The notes: generated by a model from the sequence alone, not told the origin. A stretch of DNA of 64,000 nucleotides from Alentia gelatinosa (GCA_950022655.1 OX465579.1:39783950-39847949); one strand, 5' to 3'; counted from the stretch's first letter, positions 35,271 through 47,806 are shown. Program-made: numbers and translations.

Positions 35271-36786
35271 CACGTCAGGCTAGAAGGCCTAATAGCTCTC
35301 CGAATGAGCAGCACTCTACATGACCCATATACCAGCCTGTGGTGAGCTGATGTTCTTCCTGCCTGATGAGGATCCATCGTAACACCTGTCTCAACAAGAT
35401 CCGGCTGATATTCAGTGGACAGAGGGCTGTTAACTCCTCTATTACCATTCTGTCAGGTAAAAGCAAGTCATGATGTTGATCGCGATGGAAATGCAGTAGC
35501 TGAAGTGTTACAGTAGAGAGCGACCAGTACGGAGGCAATCAGCAGTTGGAAAAGGCGATTCTGTAAAGGCAAAACGAAGGGAGGCCTGGCCAAAATCTGT
35601 GAACCAATCCCGGGAGATGCCTCAACGCCCATGCGGGATCAAGAAAGGCTCATCGATCGGGGATCCTCCGTAAATTCACATTAAACCACTAAAAACCTGC
35701 TGAACATATTCAGTATGAACTGCAGGCCCGGTTTCCCCACTGCAGTTATTTCTGGTGGACCAGGACCAGTGGATTTTGTCGCGATCCACACTTACCGGCT
35801 GCGGAGATGAGGATCATCTATTTGTGGATGACTTTACGAGGAGATCAAAGCCTTCGAGATGAGGGAAGGGCCTGGATCCGAGGATCTATGACCCTCCTGG
35901 GATTGTGAAACCTTCTTGATGGCCTCATGAAGATCCAGCACGCCCGCCCGAGGCGCCTAAGTGATTTCTACCGCCCATAAAGAGGAGTTAACCCGGCCTT
36001 ATTGACAGGCCTATCCCCGGATTATCCTTGTACTATCGGCCATGTGAACAGAACCAATCGGGGTGCCGATAACAAATACGTTTAGGAGGCTCATCCCTTG
36101 CGGCCCGGGGTCCGCTTTAGATAGTTGATCATGTTTACCGTATATTGAAGCATTGCCTCAGAAATTAGCGGATTTACAAAGATTAGTAAGCTAGTCTTTT
36201 TTTCTTATTACCGCTTATCATATGACTGTAGATACCAAACATGAACATGCATCTATACATTAATATCATCATATGAACATCCATAATTAGTTAGAGGAGT
36301 TTTTGATACCGAACGAGGCTTCATCTTACATACCGCTGTCATTTCATGAGCATTCAGCACTAGTGTTTTCGCTCAAATAATCGACAAACCAATCAATGCA
36401 AACTATTTCTATACGTAGGCAAGAATAATCAAGATAGAAGGAAATAGGTGGAAGCAAATACCTTATTTTCAATATGAGAAGACTCTAAAAACACTATGGG
36501 ATATTCTGAGATGTTCGGAGGATTTTGTTGTGCATGGGCATGCTCAGCCTATCGAGTTGGTGGTGGGGTTTGAGGAAATTGGGACTGGTAGTCCAGGTCA
36601 CCCATCCTAATCCGCTCAGCACCGTGACAGAATAGGCTGGAAGCTCCACGGGCCCTGCTAAGTCTGACAGGTGACCTCAGGTGTGATCGCCTAGGATCAC
36701 CTGTGGATAAGACCAGGTCGTTGCAGATTCCTTCTGCTGACAGTGTCCCACCCCATCTCTGACACTTGTGACAGTCCACTTCCGCA

Positions 36787-36800
36787 GTTGCCATGGTAAC
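36787..36800 (+). promoter_or_regulatory. Perfect RFX X-box
   Basis: GTTGCCATGGTAAC is a complete 14-base match to the RFX consensus GTTGCCATGGYAAC, an imperfect palindrome bound by RFX dimers. A chance perfect match in 64 kb is unlikely by simple base-count reasoning. Related sites, each 13 of 14, lie at 47793-47806 and 49428-49441. No adjacent promoter is visible, so the role is unknown. Confidence 0.5.
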
Positions 36801-36830
36801 TAAATAGCGAGGGCAAGGTGGTAGGCACGA

Positions 36831-36847
36831 GGGGGGGGGGGGGGGGG
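36831..36847 (+). repeat. Homopolymer G17
   Basis: An uninterrupted run of 17 G, followed by GGCGGGCGGGCGG-type sequence. The G clusters could form a G-quadruplex. Confidence 0.95.
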
Positions 36848-37229
36848 CAGGCGGGCGGGCGGTCGTTTGGACCATAGTAAAGATTTGCCGGATGTGGGTC
36901 GTTTCCTTGGACACAGTTGAGGTGAGGATGATAATGACATGATCATGAGTTGTATCAGTGGTTGATATTCTTCCTTTGGTGACCACATCTAACGTGAATA
37001 TTTCCGATAGAAATGCTTCTTCCACGATGTCAGACATCTAGAGTACTTGGTCCACTTCCGTTTCATACAACGGGACAAATATTTCATCGTCTCATTTACC
37101 GGTTCTGCCACTTATTTTGGCTATTTACAAATATTTTACTCATTATTCACTGTCGTTACTCCGCCGACTTATTTTATTGATGAGCTGTATCTGTTCTTTA
37201 AAGGTATGCCCTGCATTGGACCCAGTGCA

Positions 37230-37900
37230 TAGTCTTTTCTACACTTCTTTAATGTTATCCTGATGGCGACTTAAACTTGCATGTACCTTTAAATTCCTGA
37301 TACTCCCATCAGTATTGTAACTATCCACGGCCTATTATCTGTCCACTGCCCACATTACTATAGATGGCATTCCATTGTCTTCTCCTATCATCTTACTGCT
37401 TTCAGCTATCAGCGGAACAACTGTCGTGGGCACCCTTTACTCGCCACTGCATCAACTTCTCGCACCATCAATTAACTTACGCGGATGTCGGCCTGTGATG
37501 CTCATATTACAGTACTTACCTGTCGTCACAGAACTCATCCATGCTAGATCTCACCATGACCTTGGCTGACGAGCCCAGCCTAACCACTCAACAATATCAC
37601 ATTCTCCCGACATATGTCCACCATACGTTGTGTACTCTACACTACATAGAAAACTGCTATCCTCTACCTCCTAGGCATTGCCAACTACTGACAACATCCC
37701 CTATCTATCATACCCTGCCATGAGTACGTCGACTCTCACCTCTACCCTCTGGCGACTATCCACTGCACACTGCTTGTCAGCCTCCACTATTGGCCTCTGC
37801 ATACTATCCCCTGTCTGCGCAGCCCATCACATCCCACGAGTGCCCTCTACCCGTCGTGTGCCGCCCGCCGCGGGCACATCCGTGGTTATTACACCAATCG
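37230..37900. other. C-rich, G-poor strand-asymmetric segment
   Basis: For about 670 bases the plus strand has far more C than G, and many related words (CTATC, CACTGC, CATAC, CCCCTATC). Several frames stay open for 60-95 codons, but with low-complexity composition and no domain. It reads like an old, heavily mutated simple repeat or satellite. A transcription-coupled strand bias is another possibility. Confidence 0.4.
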
Positions 37901-39479
37901 TTCAGAGGCAGGACCAACATGGCAGTCTCACCCGTTATGGCCCAGTGTCATGCTTGCCCAGATGAAAGATTGAAACGATATTTTGAAAGGGCCATGTCTA
38001 TATAAATCTTTCTGATACCTGTGTGTGCCTTTTCTGACTGCTGTAAGGCTGAGCAGTGAGTGCTTTACAATCAAGATGCATAGATGCACTTATACCAGTA
38101 GAGGTATATTGGAGACAAGTGCGATTGATTCAGGAATGTAAGTCATAGTTTAGAAAATACTGAAATAAATCTAGAGAGAACAGTCGCAGGACTGGAGCAT
38201 TATGCAGAGGAAGGCTGTAGAGAAATCGGGGTTCCGGCTAGGCTAGCAGCTATTCCAGGAGGCAATTTCAAGTTACGGATGTACCAATCTTTACTTCCTG
38301 CCAACCAACTATATGCTCTCTCCTTTCTTTAATATATAAAAATACTATCTGCTATACAGTAACACGGCTTACAATGGAGAAAATACAAGGGTCGCTTTAG
38401 ACAGTCCATGAAAGCTAGAAATATACATACATCTCAAGCATAGTACACATAAAATCATCTTTCGATTTAGGTATACTAAACGCCAGAGAATATTTGAAAA
38501 AGCTAAGACTATCCCGACATCCTGGGGAACACTGATCTCGACTTGCTGCAATTGGTCCTATTCCTTTTCTAGGAATGTTTTATCATAACAGGTGATGGCC
38601 AATTAATTTTAACGATACCATTCTTACTAATCTTGAAAGTCACGTTCGTTTGTTTATGTGTTTGATACATATTTATTCGTCTAAAATTAATCCAAATACA
38701 CCCTTGAAGCGATGCTAAACTCAACTGCCGGAACTTAGTACTTAGATCTGTGAACGTTCTTCAACAAGTTTGCATGTGTGTATGCTGTGGGCGATGCACT
38801 TTCAAGCTAAAGTGGTAGTATTGAATTCTCAACTTTTTAAGTAGTGCTAGAAAATGTTAACCAAATAATACCTCTCATATTCTCGGCAGAATACGCATTC
38901 GATTTCAACATTTCCCATTCGGTTCAGGGGCGGGGTATACCAATACCCGAAACGAGCACCTTTTATAGGTGAGATTACATCGGATAAAAGACATAGGCCG
39001 CTACCCACCTATCACACCTCAGACCTCTCACCCCGCCTTCCTTTACCAAAATCCACAAAGGTGCGGGCCGCGCCCTAAGCAATGAGCTGCTCGCGTGCCG
39101 CCGGGAGGCGTGGAGCGATTGTGAGCAGGTGAGAGGTGCGTTTACGGGCACATAGCCAGAGCTCACTGATGGGAAGCCGCCGATAGCTTATAACAATGCT
39201 CGTTGTGCCTGATTAGCCTAGAAAAAATAGAACGCCATGGCGCAGCGTGTCTGCATTCATGAAGCACACCCTGGTTGTCTTACTTTTTATTTTCAAATTT
39301 TACGGAAACTGAAACGTATTGTTTCCAGAGAATATAATACCTGTAATGGGTATTTTTCCTTTGTAATGACAGAGTATTCACCTTTCAAAAGTAGTAGTAG
39401 ATGATGACGAGGATCCCTGAGTAAAACTGAATATATTCGATATTGCCCTTGATATCCCATCGACTTTATACATATAGAT
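37901..39479. other. Noncoding stretch, no gene seen
   Basis: AT-leaning, frequent stops. A slightly GC-richer patch near 38975-39170 has a minus-strand 63-codon frame without a recognisable domain. Confidence 0.45.
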
Positions 39480-40373
39480 TACTGCGATTTTTCAGGTACT
39501 GTTGCTCCCAGGCCCCTGGTATTAGTGCTCCATCCTTTATCGGGGCCAGGGTGCCATTGTCCTAGGCGGATTTATGCTGGAACTTATATCTGTCTCCATA
39601 TGGGCACTCACCATTGTTCGCAAAAATTCGGCACATTTCATCTGGGTCATGTGCCGACTTTTTTGCCTTCTCTTGTTTGGTCGATCGGTGTTGTCCTCTC
39701 TTCTTGTGCAGCCTGCTAGTGCTCTTTGTATTGGTCGTGAGTCTGGCTTGCAGCATCAACTGTTTGTCCCCCCACCTGTAACCATTCTTGGCCTGGAGCT
39801 CCCTGTAACGTGTATCCAAGCCCAACACTGACTGTCACTGAAATTTGCATGCCATTTCGAAGAAATATACTGTGCTAAAGAGTCCTTGATATTGCCCCTT
39901 GCCAGATCACCATCCTTTAACAGTTGATACATTACTCTGATGTGTGCTGCTCCCAACTCCGCTATGGTTATAAAGGTGGGTACTGTCTCGTTTTGGCTCA
40001 GCACCATCATTCCATCCTCTGCCTCTGTGAATCTGACAGTGTCTTTCTTCTTCTTCGCTATACAGAATTTGACATGTTCAGGTACATAGTCTGACACTTT
40101 GAGGGCCTTCTTACCACTAGCTTTAATCATTAGGAGCACCCTAGGATCATAGTTGTTTGATCTGTTGCCAGGCGTCGCCCCCGTGTAGCCCTCTTCCCCG
40201 CTGCTCTGCCTCCTGTTTCTGTCCTACTCATTTATCTTTAGCGCCTCTATCACCTTCCTCTTCCCTGAGGCTACATTGAGTAATGCTGTGCTGTTGTCGC
40301 CCTTCTCAATTGCGGGTGGTGTTTCTATGTCTTCATCACTATCTTCTGACATGCTTCTCTGTCTTTCAGGCAT
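39480..40373 (-). pseudogene. Broken gag-like retroelement ORF with CCCH zinc finger
   Basis: Read on the minus strand from the ATG at 40373, one frame runs MPERQRSMSEDSDED for 49 codons to an in-frame TAG (40224-40226). The same frame then resumes and stays open for about 150 more codons (segments YVPEHVKFCIAKKK and LLKDGDLARGNIKD). Near 39830 it is shifted into another frame that reads LDTRYRELQAKNGYRWG, then a basic linker, then a zinc-knuckle-like C-x8-C-x5-Y-x3-H (39574-39633), where the third cysteine of a CCCH finger is replaced by tyrosine, then a stop. Similar modules occur in gag-like proteins of invertebrate retroelements (DIRS/Ngaro-type by my recollection). No reverse transcriptase follows. 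One stop, one frameshift and a lost zinc ligand mark it as dead. Confidence 0.55.
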
Positions 40374-40861
40374 CTCTGTGAAGGTTGGGTTACCCCGCTA
40401 GGCTAAACCTTGATGCAGTCTCCTCGCTTGGTTACGTGGTGTGTCCAGTTCCTTGACATATATGACCGTCAATGTTATCACTAGGACACGATAATCTGCA
40501 TACTCTGTACTGGATAACAGTTCACTGCATGGTCTTCCTTTTGAGACTGACTTATTTCGCTCACAATGTGAATTCGTGGCCCGGTTCATGTGATTCCTCA
40601 CTATTTCTTATGAAGTATGAGCATGTGAAATCTTGTGCTATGCGTGGGGCCTTGCTGGTGTTTGGCCAGTCTCCGTGGCCAGTGTGCATATGGGGGACTG
40701 GTCTTGACCAGGTTGCAGCTGACTGCTTCGCCCTACCCTGTTTCCCATTTAAAACTTTATGTATTCTATATATCTACAAAATAAAGCGCAGCAGCTGCTC
40801 TCATTAAGACATTGGGAAACAGGAAAACAGTTTGTAGGTGCATTTTTACGAAGCATCAATA

Positions 40862-40938
<77 letters not shown>

Positions 40939-42821
40939 GATTGCATATAGGAGGTTAGCTGCCAATACTAGTTACACGGCCAGATTACGAAGCATGGAGT
41001 TAGAAACCCTCCTGCCACGGCCAATTTTGCACCTCCTCCTTCTATATCATTGGTCACGCCAACTAGTGTTACATCTTGTGGCAACCCCTCATATCCAAGC
41101 CCTAATTGCATCTGTTGATGGTAAAACCCTTTTTGGCATGACAACCACTAGCACAGAATATCCCCTCTCTCACAACCTTATTCGTGTTAATAACGAGGTA
41201 CAAGGCCGGGCAGAGTACACTTATCATGATCTGTATTGATGGGAATTACCACCGTAAAGAATGATGGTTACTCCTTAGACGAAGATTATCCAACTTATCA
41301 CCAGCAGGGCGTGACGTGAGGGAGGTTGTACCATCGACGTGGCCCAGACCTGTAAACCATGCTAGAAACTCGTTTCCTAAGGAAAAGAGAAATCAATCAA
41401 CCCGCCAGGAGTAACAATAAGGAGGAAGCTGGCCTTATATTTTCAAACAGATGGTCGTTAATTATACAGGTGTGTCCTCTCACCTGCGTGGCGTACATGC
41501 AAGCTTGACGGCCGATATGAACGTGTCTTAACAAGTTTATTAATTATACAGGTAACGTGGACTACCTGGGCGGCATGCGAACTGAGATGTGAATTAGTTT
41601 GGGGTGGTGAGGAGGTGGCAGACCATAACAACCCGGCAGAGAACATGGCAGATCATGAAAGGTGTGAAACACTATAAATGTATTCTGTACCTTGTGGATC
41701 GAAGAGAAAATAGACGATAGGATCACCACCAACTGTTCTCTCACGCTCTCCGCTAGCGTACATGAGAAAACGCCATTTATTATAGTATGACAGCGCCACT
41801 AAAGAGGAGCTAACGGAGTATGTTTTATAGAAGCAAGCGTGTTGTTCTTTGAATCACGACACTGTAAGGGCTTCGTTTTTTCTCCAGTGCTCTGTACATA
41901 ATCCATCTCTACTGTAAATAGGCCAGCTGTGTTGGCTAATCACCCAAATGGCTGTTGCTAATATCGCCCAAGCTACGTGGGTGTACGAGATGTGTATATT
42001 CTAGATCTAGCCTACAGGCGGTATACAATTTTGAGTTTAATTACATTCTCATTACATGATGTATAAAGATAACCACCCTGACTTGCCTTGCAGGCACAGT
42101 AGCGTCCTGATTTGAAACGTATAATCAACCTTAGACATCCAATCATTAAATTAGATTTATATCCAGTATTCAGTAATAGAATGACCAGATTAAAACCTTC
42201 AGGCACTGCCCTGAGATTAATATTAAGTGGCCGCCATTATCTTTTCATTAGTAAATGAGGGCTCAATTATCTGTTTTAACTGATGTTTCGACGATGGTGC
42301 CGTTTGGGATGGCTGGGGACTGTTACAGAAGGCGCCACCGTTCGCCACCTGGTCAATCGGAGGTCCCAGAAATTATATTAGCATGGGTTAACGACCCTCT
42401 CTCATCTATGATGGGTGTTTCTGTTTTTGTTACTATGGTCCCCTTTTTCTATCTATTATCAAAATCATGTCAGGTACAGAATACATAGATCACCTGTACT
42501 CCTGTAGGTAGGTAAACATATATTACTATGTAGACAGTCAAATATCAGAGGTCTTGAGTACACTACTCCTAGTTTGTGTAGCATCATGTATACCTGTAGT
42601 TGTAAGACACACGCCGTATGTGAGGGAATTAAGGGAAAGTATGACAAAAGTAATGAACGAAAAGATCTCAGTCTATGCATAGCCTATATAGAATTGTGTT
42701 GGGATCTATAAATTTGATTCCTAAATTTCTAGTTTACAAAGCCATATTGTTTCTGACTTATTTACGCCCCTTTCTCTGTAAATATACCATAAAGTAACAT
42801 ATGGACATTATACTGAATTGA
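40374..42821. other. Noncoding stretch around a TA microsatellite
   Basis: Apart from the TA run (40864-40935) and a duplicated TTAATTATACAGGT word (near 41457 and 41537), nothing was recognised. Frames crossing the TA run encode only alternating Ile-Tyr. Confidence 0.5.
40864..40935 (+). repeat. (AT)36 microsatellite
   Basis: A perfect AT dinucleotide run of about 72 bases, likely length-polymorphic. Self-complementary, so it may extrude as a cruciform. Confidence 0.97.
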
Positions 42822-42964
42822 ATGGGAGTCGGGATGCTTGTCGTGGTTGGTGGACTCCCACTGTCACGATTTCGGTTTCCGGCATACTACGATAGCCTTA
42901 CGATAAGTGTTCAGACACAAAATCAAATTTTCTGTTGGAATAAACGGGTTTATCATAGCAGTGG

Positions 42965-43345
42965 ATTCTGTGTTACGACGTGGACTGCGACACACTCCGA
43001 CAGCGTTCGGACAGAATGGCTGTGTCTTAGGCGTTCCAACAAAATCGATCATATTCGATTTGTCGTAGGGATTACACTGTGTCGGAGTGTGTCCACTAAA
43101 TGATGCCTTAAGACATCGTCCGCCCCCTGCTGGTTGATGTCTTAGGACACTATCCACCGATAAAGGGTTAGAAAATGTAAGAATGCTTAAAATAAGTTAA
43201 TTATTTGTCTGAGATCGTGGCGCATGTTGGTACCATGGTCTTCTTTTTATTTCCGCTAAACCCGTTCCGACGAACTGCGACACACACCGACACACTCCAT
43301 TGCATTTTCGCAATACCCGTTCCGACTATCTGCGACAGGACCCTT
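42965..43345. mobile_element. Probable DNA-transposon remnant with repeated CTGCGACACAC words
   Basis: A motif of the form TTCCGAC-n3-CTGCGACA recurs at about 42972, 43262 and 43322. The last two are direct repeats sharing ACCCGTTCCGAC about 60 bases apart. A 16-bp word CGACACACTCCGACA (42989-43002) is inverted at 43080-43096 (TGTCGGAGTGTGTC). A second inverted pair, CCTTAAGACATC / GATGTCTTAGG, makes a hairpin at 43106-43146. Arrays of direct and inverted subterminal repeats are typical of non-autonomous cut-and-paste transposons. Ends and target-site duplications were not defined. Confidence 0.4.
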
Positions 43346-43804
43346 CCGTCAAGACTATAATGTAAAAATTCATATAGTAGCTTTATCATAGCCATGTCAG
43401 AACGTGCCGGAAGTGGTAGGAACAAGGCCTAAGACTTTTCCACTGTACATCATGATCGTAGCTTCACGACACAATAGATCCTCCTATAGATAAGCACATG
43501 TCAACCCTTGTCACTATACAAATATGTATATTATTCAAAACGAATTGGAGATCCTATACCAATGAAATGCCATATGTTAATCAGACCAAACTAAAAGAGC
43601 GTATTCGCAAGTGTCCTGTTTCCAGTTCCCTTCCAAGCAATATATTTCAGAAAATATTGAAAAGGACGTGAGCTAAAAGGTCATAGAAGGTAAAGGGAGG
43701 ACTGACAGTAAGACTGATTAGGACAGCCAACGGTTAAGTGTTACATTCACGAGCACAACTCTGCCTGGTAATGGCTCGGCCAGAGCAGATCACACCTTAT
43801 GTAA

Positions 43805-43871
43805 AGGTCACCTACCTGAGCAGCTCCTTTTAGTGATGTCCTCCGACAAAGGTCACAAGGGTCAAAGGTCA
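43805..43871 (+). promoter_or_regulatory. Nuclear-receptor half-site cluster with a perfect DR1
   Basis: AGGTCA occurs at 43805-43810, 43850-43855 and 43866-43871, and GGGTCA at 43859-43864. The last two form GGGTCAAAGGTCA, an exact DR1 of the kind preferred by HNF4. The sites at 43850 and 43859 form a DR3. An E-box CACCTG follows near 43884. The cluster is visible directly; enhancer function is inference. Confidence 0.45.
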
Positions 43872-46800
43872 AAAACAATACTCACCTGCAAGGAGAATGC
43901 ATATATGGTAATTAGAGAGGGTGATGTTTTGAAGTGCCAAAACAATGTTTCGTATACTGTAAGCCCCTGTCTTTTATATAGCAATGATATTTCGGGTTTC
44001 ACAGCCGAGAACAAATTTCCTAATTAGCATGGTACAATATGGAGATGACTGAAGGAGTTCAAAATTAAGGACCGTCCAGATAATGGAGTGAATGCATCAG
44101 GGATGTCAGCAGCCCTTTAAGAAAATCCCAGAAGTTATTTTCTGGGATATACTTCTCCCTCTCCCTCCCACAAGACTATAATAAACAACTTTATTGGGAA
44201 CTCAAAAACGTTGAAAACTGTGGCCCCTGGTGAATAAGACTGGTACTACAGTCTGTGCTCTCCAAGCAGTCTTACCTGTCATGAATGTCCTATCGATGTT
44301 AAACCAAATATGTGCAAGGGAGATTGTAATATGAAGCTGGTTGCTGGTGTTACCTATGCATTAAAAGTGGTTTGTATGGTAACACTGTACGGATTTCAGG
44401 GATTTCAGGAATTTGATCAATACATTATCTATGGGGAGCTTGTCAGGGAACCCCTGAAAGTCATGGAAGTAATAATGCACACATTTATAGGAAAATTCGG
44501 TATATGAGGTTCCTGAAACCCTAGGGGTTGACATACACAGGTTCTATTGGAGATTTTAAATAGCCAGGACACTATTTCTGTGTGTTATGTCTCCAGATAC
44601 CCGCATGTTGATACATCATATGAAACAACAACTTTGTTATAATATGATAATACATAACAAATTTAATTCAAGACGATATGTAAGGTAAGCAAATACTGAT
44701 TGAAATACTGAGGTGCTCAGGTACAGTCTGCATGAAAAGTAAGAGGTCGACTCCCAACAATTGCGTTTGTGCAGCAATTTCTGGCAGATGACACTAAAAT
44801 ATCCATTTCAAAACACGTGTAGGGACGTCAGTCTATAGAGAAAGATAATGGTGAATATGTATATGGACAGCGGCATGTCTTAACAAACACCCCACATTAT
44901 CGACAACACCAGTCTTGCACCCTCCAAGCGAACACGTTTGCAAAAGGATTTGGACACTACAGGAACATCTTCTCTGCCCAAGCGCTGATTTTGCCAATCA
45001 TTTCCCATCATTTAAAGTTTAATTCCTCTTACGGAAAAGCACTACCGAAGTAGGCTTCCATTTCTGTGGGCGCGGCGTTTTTTCTAATTCATTACTTTTT
45101 TTGGAGGATTTTTTCTATCTCAGATCAGGTGGATTCCGTCTTTTGGTTTCTTATGCTGGTACTGAATTCCGGTTGGCGTTGGGTTGGTTTTTGTGTCACT
45201 TTAAATAATTACACAGTTAGGATTAGCACGACCGAGGGCTGCGCCCGGCCGACTTGACGCGGTAATTATCGCCACTTTTCTTGCCATTACAGGTCGTGTA
45301 CGTAGTAATGGCAGCCTGATTACTCAGCTACTAATGAATCCCCTTCACTCCTGACCGTCCCACCAAACATCCCCACACGAACCTGAAGTTTTTTTTAGGG
45401 GGTGAGGGTCACCAACGTATTTTTTACCGCCACCCGACACAACAACTTACAGGCCCGTGCTTACTTATGTTGTTTCGTATAATTAATTGCAATTAAGTAG
45501 AAAGTAATTAGAACTCATTTTCTCCCCTTATCGCAGTGGTTCTGATTTCCTTCTCATTGAGACATCGATAATGATTGCAGAGATATGCTTTTAAATGTGA
45601 GATTAAAGGCACTCGATTCGGGAATGTAATCGGTAGGAGTGTGTATGTACGGGTCGTGGCCACTTTCCTCTGTACATCACGGACATGAAGGGATGACTGC
45701 AGGATACACCCTGGTCGTGGGCCGTCTGTCTACGTTATGTACGTCCGCGATCCAATCCACCTACCTCATGCAGAATTATAAATATTTATTACAGGCAAAA
45801 GTCATTATGTCTAATTGAATCCGTCCTGCTCGAGACTACTGCCTCAGGCAATATGTCTTCAGTAAAGGTCTAATTATGTAAAGCTAGACACATGGTCTCG
45901 TCCTCCCAAGTGCGCACTACTTAAGCAAAATTGCCATGACGAATTTCCTGTTGGAGACTCCCAGAGATCAAACCAATACCTATATAAATACATATACCTG
46001 GATAACAGGAAGTATACAGTTACCCTTCCCGTGTGGACCTGTGGGCAAGCACAGCACTGAGACTAGGGAACCCCCATTACCATCAGGAAGTACGCCAGTT
46101 CCACCATAATAACCCGAGAAATTCTAAACGGGATCAAGATCGAAATTTTTGAGATTATGAACCTTGACAGGGGAAATTTAGGGTGACGATTTTCCCTTCT
46201 CCACTTGTCTCAGGGCATTGAGACCAGGGAGTGGCACACGAGGAGACTATGAAACAATAAATAATCTCAAGAAAATCCGGAGGTACATGAGACTCTACGT
46301 GTGAATCTCAAATTATTCACTTACTTTTCGAAATGACTCGCCGTTGGAGCAAAATATTTAAGGTTTAGGAGTATCAGGACTTGCCCCATGGAAGTCCTCG
46401 CTGTCAAGTATCAAATCCGTTAAGAAGAATCCTAACGCACAGTTTTACTCATTTATAGCAATCCAATATCCCCCTTGGGATGTTCGCCACTTTAGAGTCG
46501 CCCATTCATTAACGGCTTCATGAAGAAACCCGACGGCACACGTCGACGTTTGACAGTAAGCAGGGTACCACACCCCATCCCCCAGCAAACATTTGCGCAC
46601 GAGTCAGTACCTACACCCGTCAACTACTTTGCGGCTGCAAAACAACTTTTAATTGTCATTAGAAATGCCCTGCTTGGTAGCCGCCTCTTCTATGACGTGC
46701 CCACATGTGGTTATATTTTTTATCTGTGAGGGGAACAGAGACAGAGAGACAGAGCGGGGAATTGAGCAACTTCTTTTCTTCCCCTCCTCCATTCTCTAAC

Positions 46801-47792
46801 CATGTGGAGAAAAAACGCAGGACTAACAAGCCCTGGAGGGGGCCCTTTGTTATGATAAAGACCTCTGCTTCGTGCTAGTCGTGGCAACTAACAGCTTCCA
46901 TCATCCCTACCTTCATCGCCATCTCGAACTCGCAGCGTAGTCTTACCCCGTTATTAACTGGGTTCCCATCTCCCCAACCAGTTCTAATGGACGCAGCGTG
47001 AATTATACATTGGAGGGTCGTATTTCGGGAACCAGGGGTAATTAAGGCACTGCCTGCTCGCCTTTTTGATCCCTGACTTCCGGTTCCGGTTCGTGCACAA
47101 GGCTGGGCGGGAAGCAGTGATCAAAAGCTGCTGAGTACTTCTGCTTGGGAGTTAGTCTGGTATCTGGTTACCGAGGGGGGGTTCCATAACTTCAGTTCAA
47201 AGCGCTCTTCCTTGTCCATTGCCTGCTTCATACTCTGGACCTGTTGAAAAAAGCGTATCCACCTCTTCTTATGGCTCGACGGAAAAAGGGGGATGAGTTC
47301 CGGTCATCGTTAGTCTCATTCTGTATTCTTGTATCCACAGGCATATCCTACAAGTTGTAGTTGCGCCACCTGGTAACCTGACCTAATCTGGCGATGTCTG
47401 GGATTGAATAAATGTATTTGTATTCAAGAATTATATTTCCCTGGTGTATATAGGAAATGTATTGAAAGATGTAGTTTACTTCAATGCTTTCAAAAGACGC
47501 TGACCTATAGCTTTTGATATTCAAATGTGTAGTGCTACACATGGGTTTTACTATACAGTCTTGTGTATGTGCCAGTGAATATATGTAGTTGTATTCAACC
47601 TGACGAGCGGTGACTATGTTGCTCACCTGTATATCCATTCCCATATGGTTTCTAAATCCATGGATTTATTGTGATTATAAATGGAAAGGAACATCAGTAT
47701 TCCTGTTGTTGGATTCAATGTGTTAGTGGAAACAGATAATTATGACAAGTGAAACACTAGTATGCCCAATGAAGAAACGCAAACCTGCCTGT

Positions 47793-47806
47793 GTTGCCAT
47801 AGCTAC
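47793..47806 (+). promoter_or_regulatory. Near-perfect RFX X-box
   Basis: GTTGCCATAGCTAC matches the X-box form GTTGCCATAGCAAC at 13 of 14 positions. The context is noncoding. Confidence 0.3.

Larger units (their letters stand above)
35271..37229. other. Noncoding stretch with E-box palindrome and X-box
   Basis: GC-richer around 35560-36120, without recognisable exons. At 36667-36704 nested inverted repeats combine CAGGTG and CACCTG E-boxes. A perfect RFX X-box lies at 36787-36800 and a G17 run at 36831-36847. The 162-codon minus-strand frame (36549-37037) crosses both and has no known domain. Its proline run is encoded by the G/C homopolymer. Confidence 0.4.

Noticed and set aside
35275..35538. 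An 87-codon leucine-rich minus-strand frame with protein-like texture
   Set aside because: No family was recognised. The opposite strand is also open for long parts, and no convincing acceptor bounds it.
36549..37037. A 162-codon minus-strand frame starting MSDIVEEAF
   Set aside because: The length is within what chance gives in 64 kb. It depends on a G17 run for a proline stretch, and the composition changes abruptly at that point.
40749..41239. Ile-Tyr repeat proteins at the TA microsatellites (also 58706-58919)
   Set aside because: Simple translation of AT dinucleotides on both strands.
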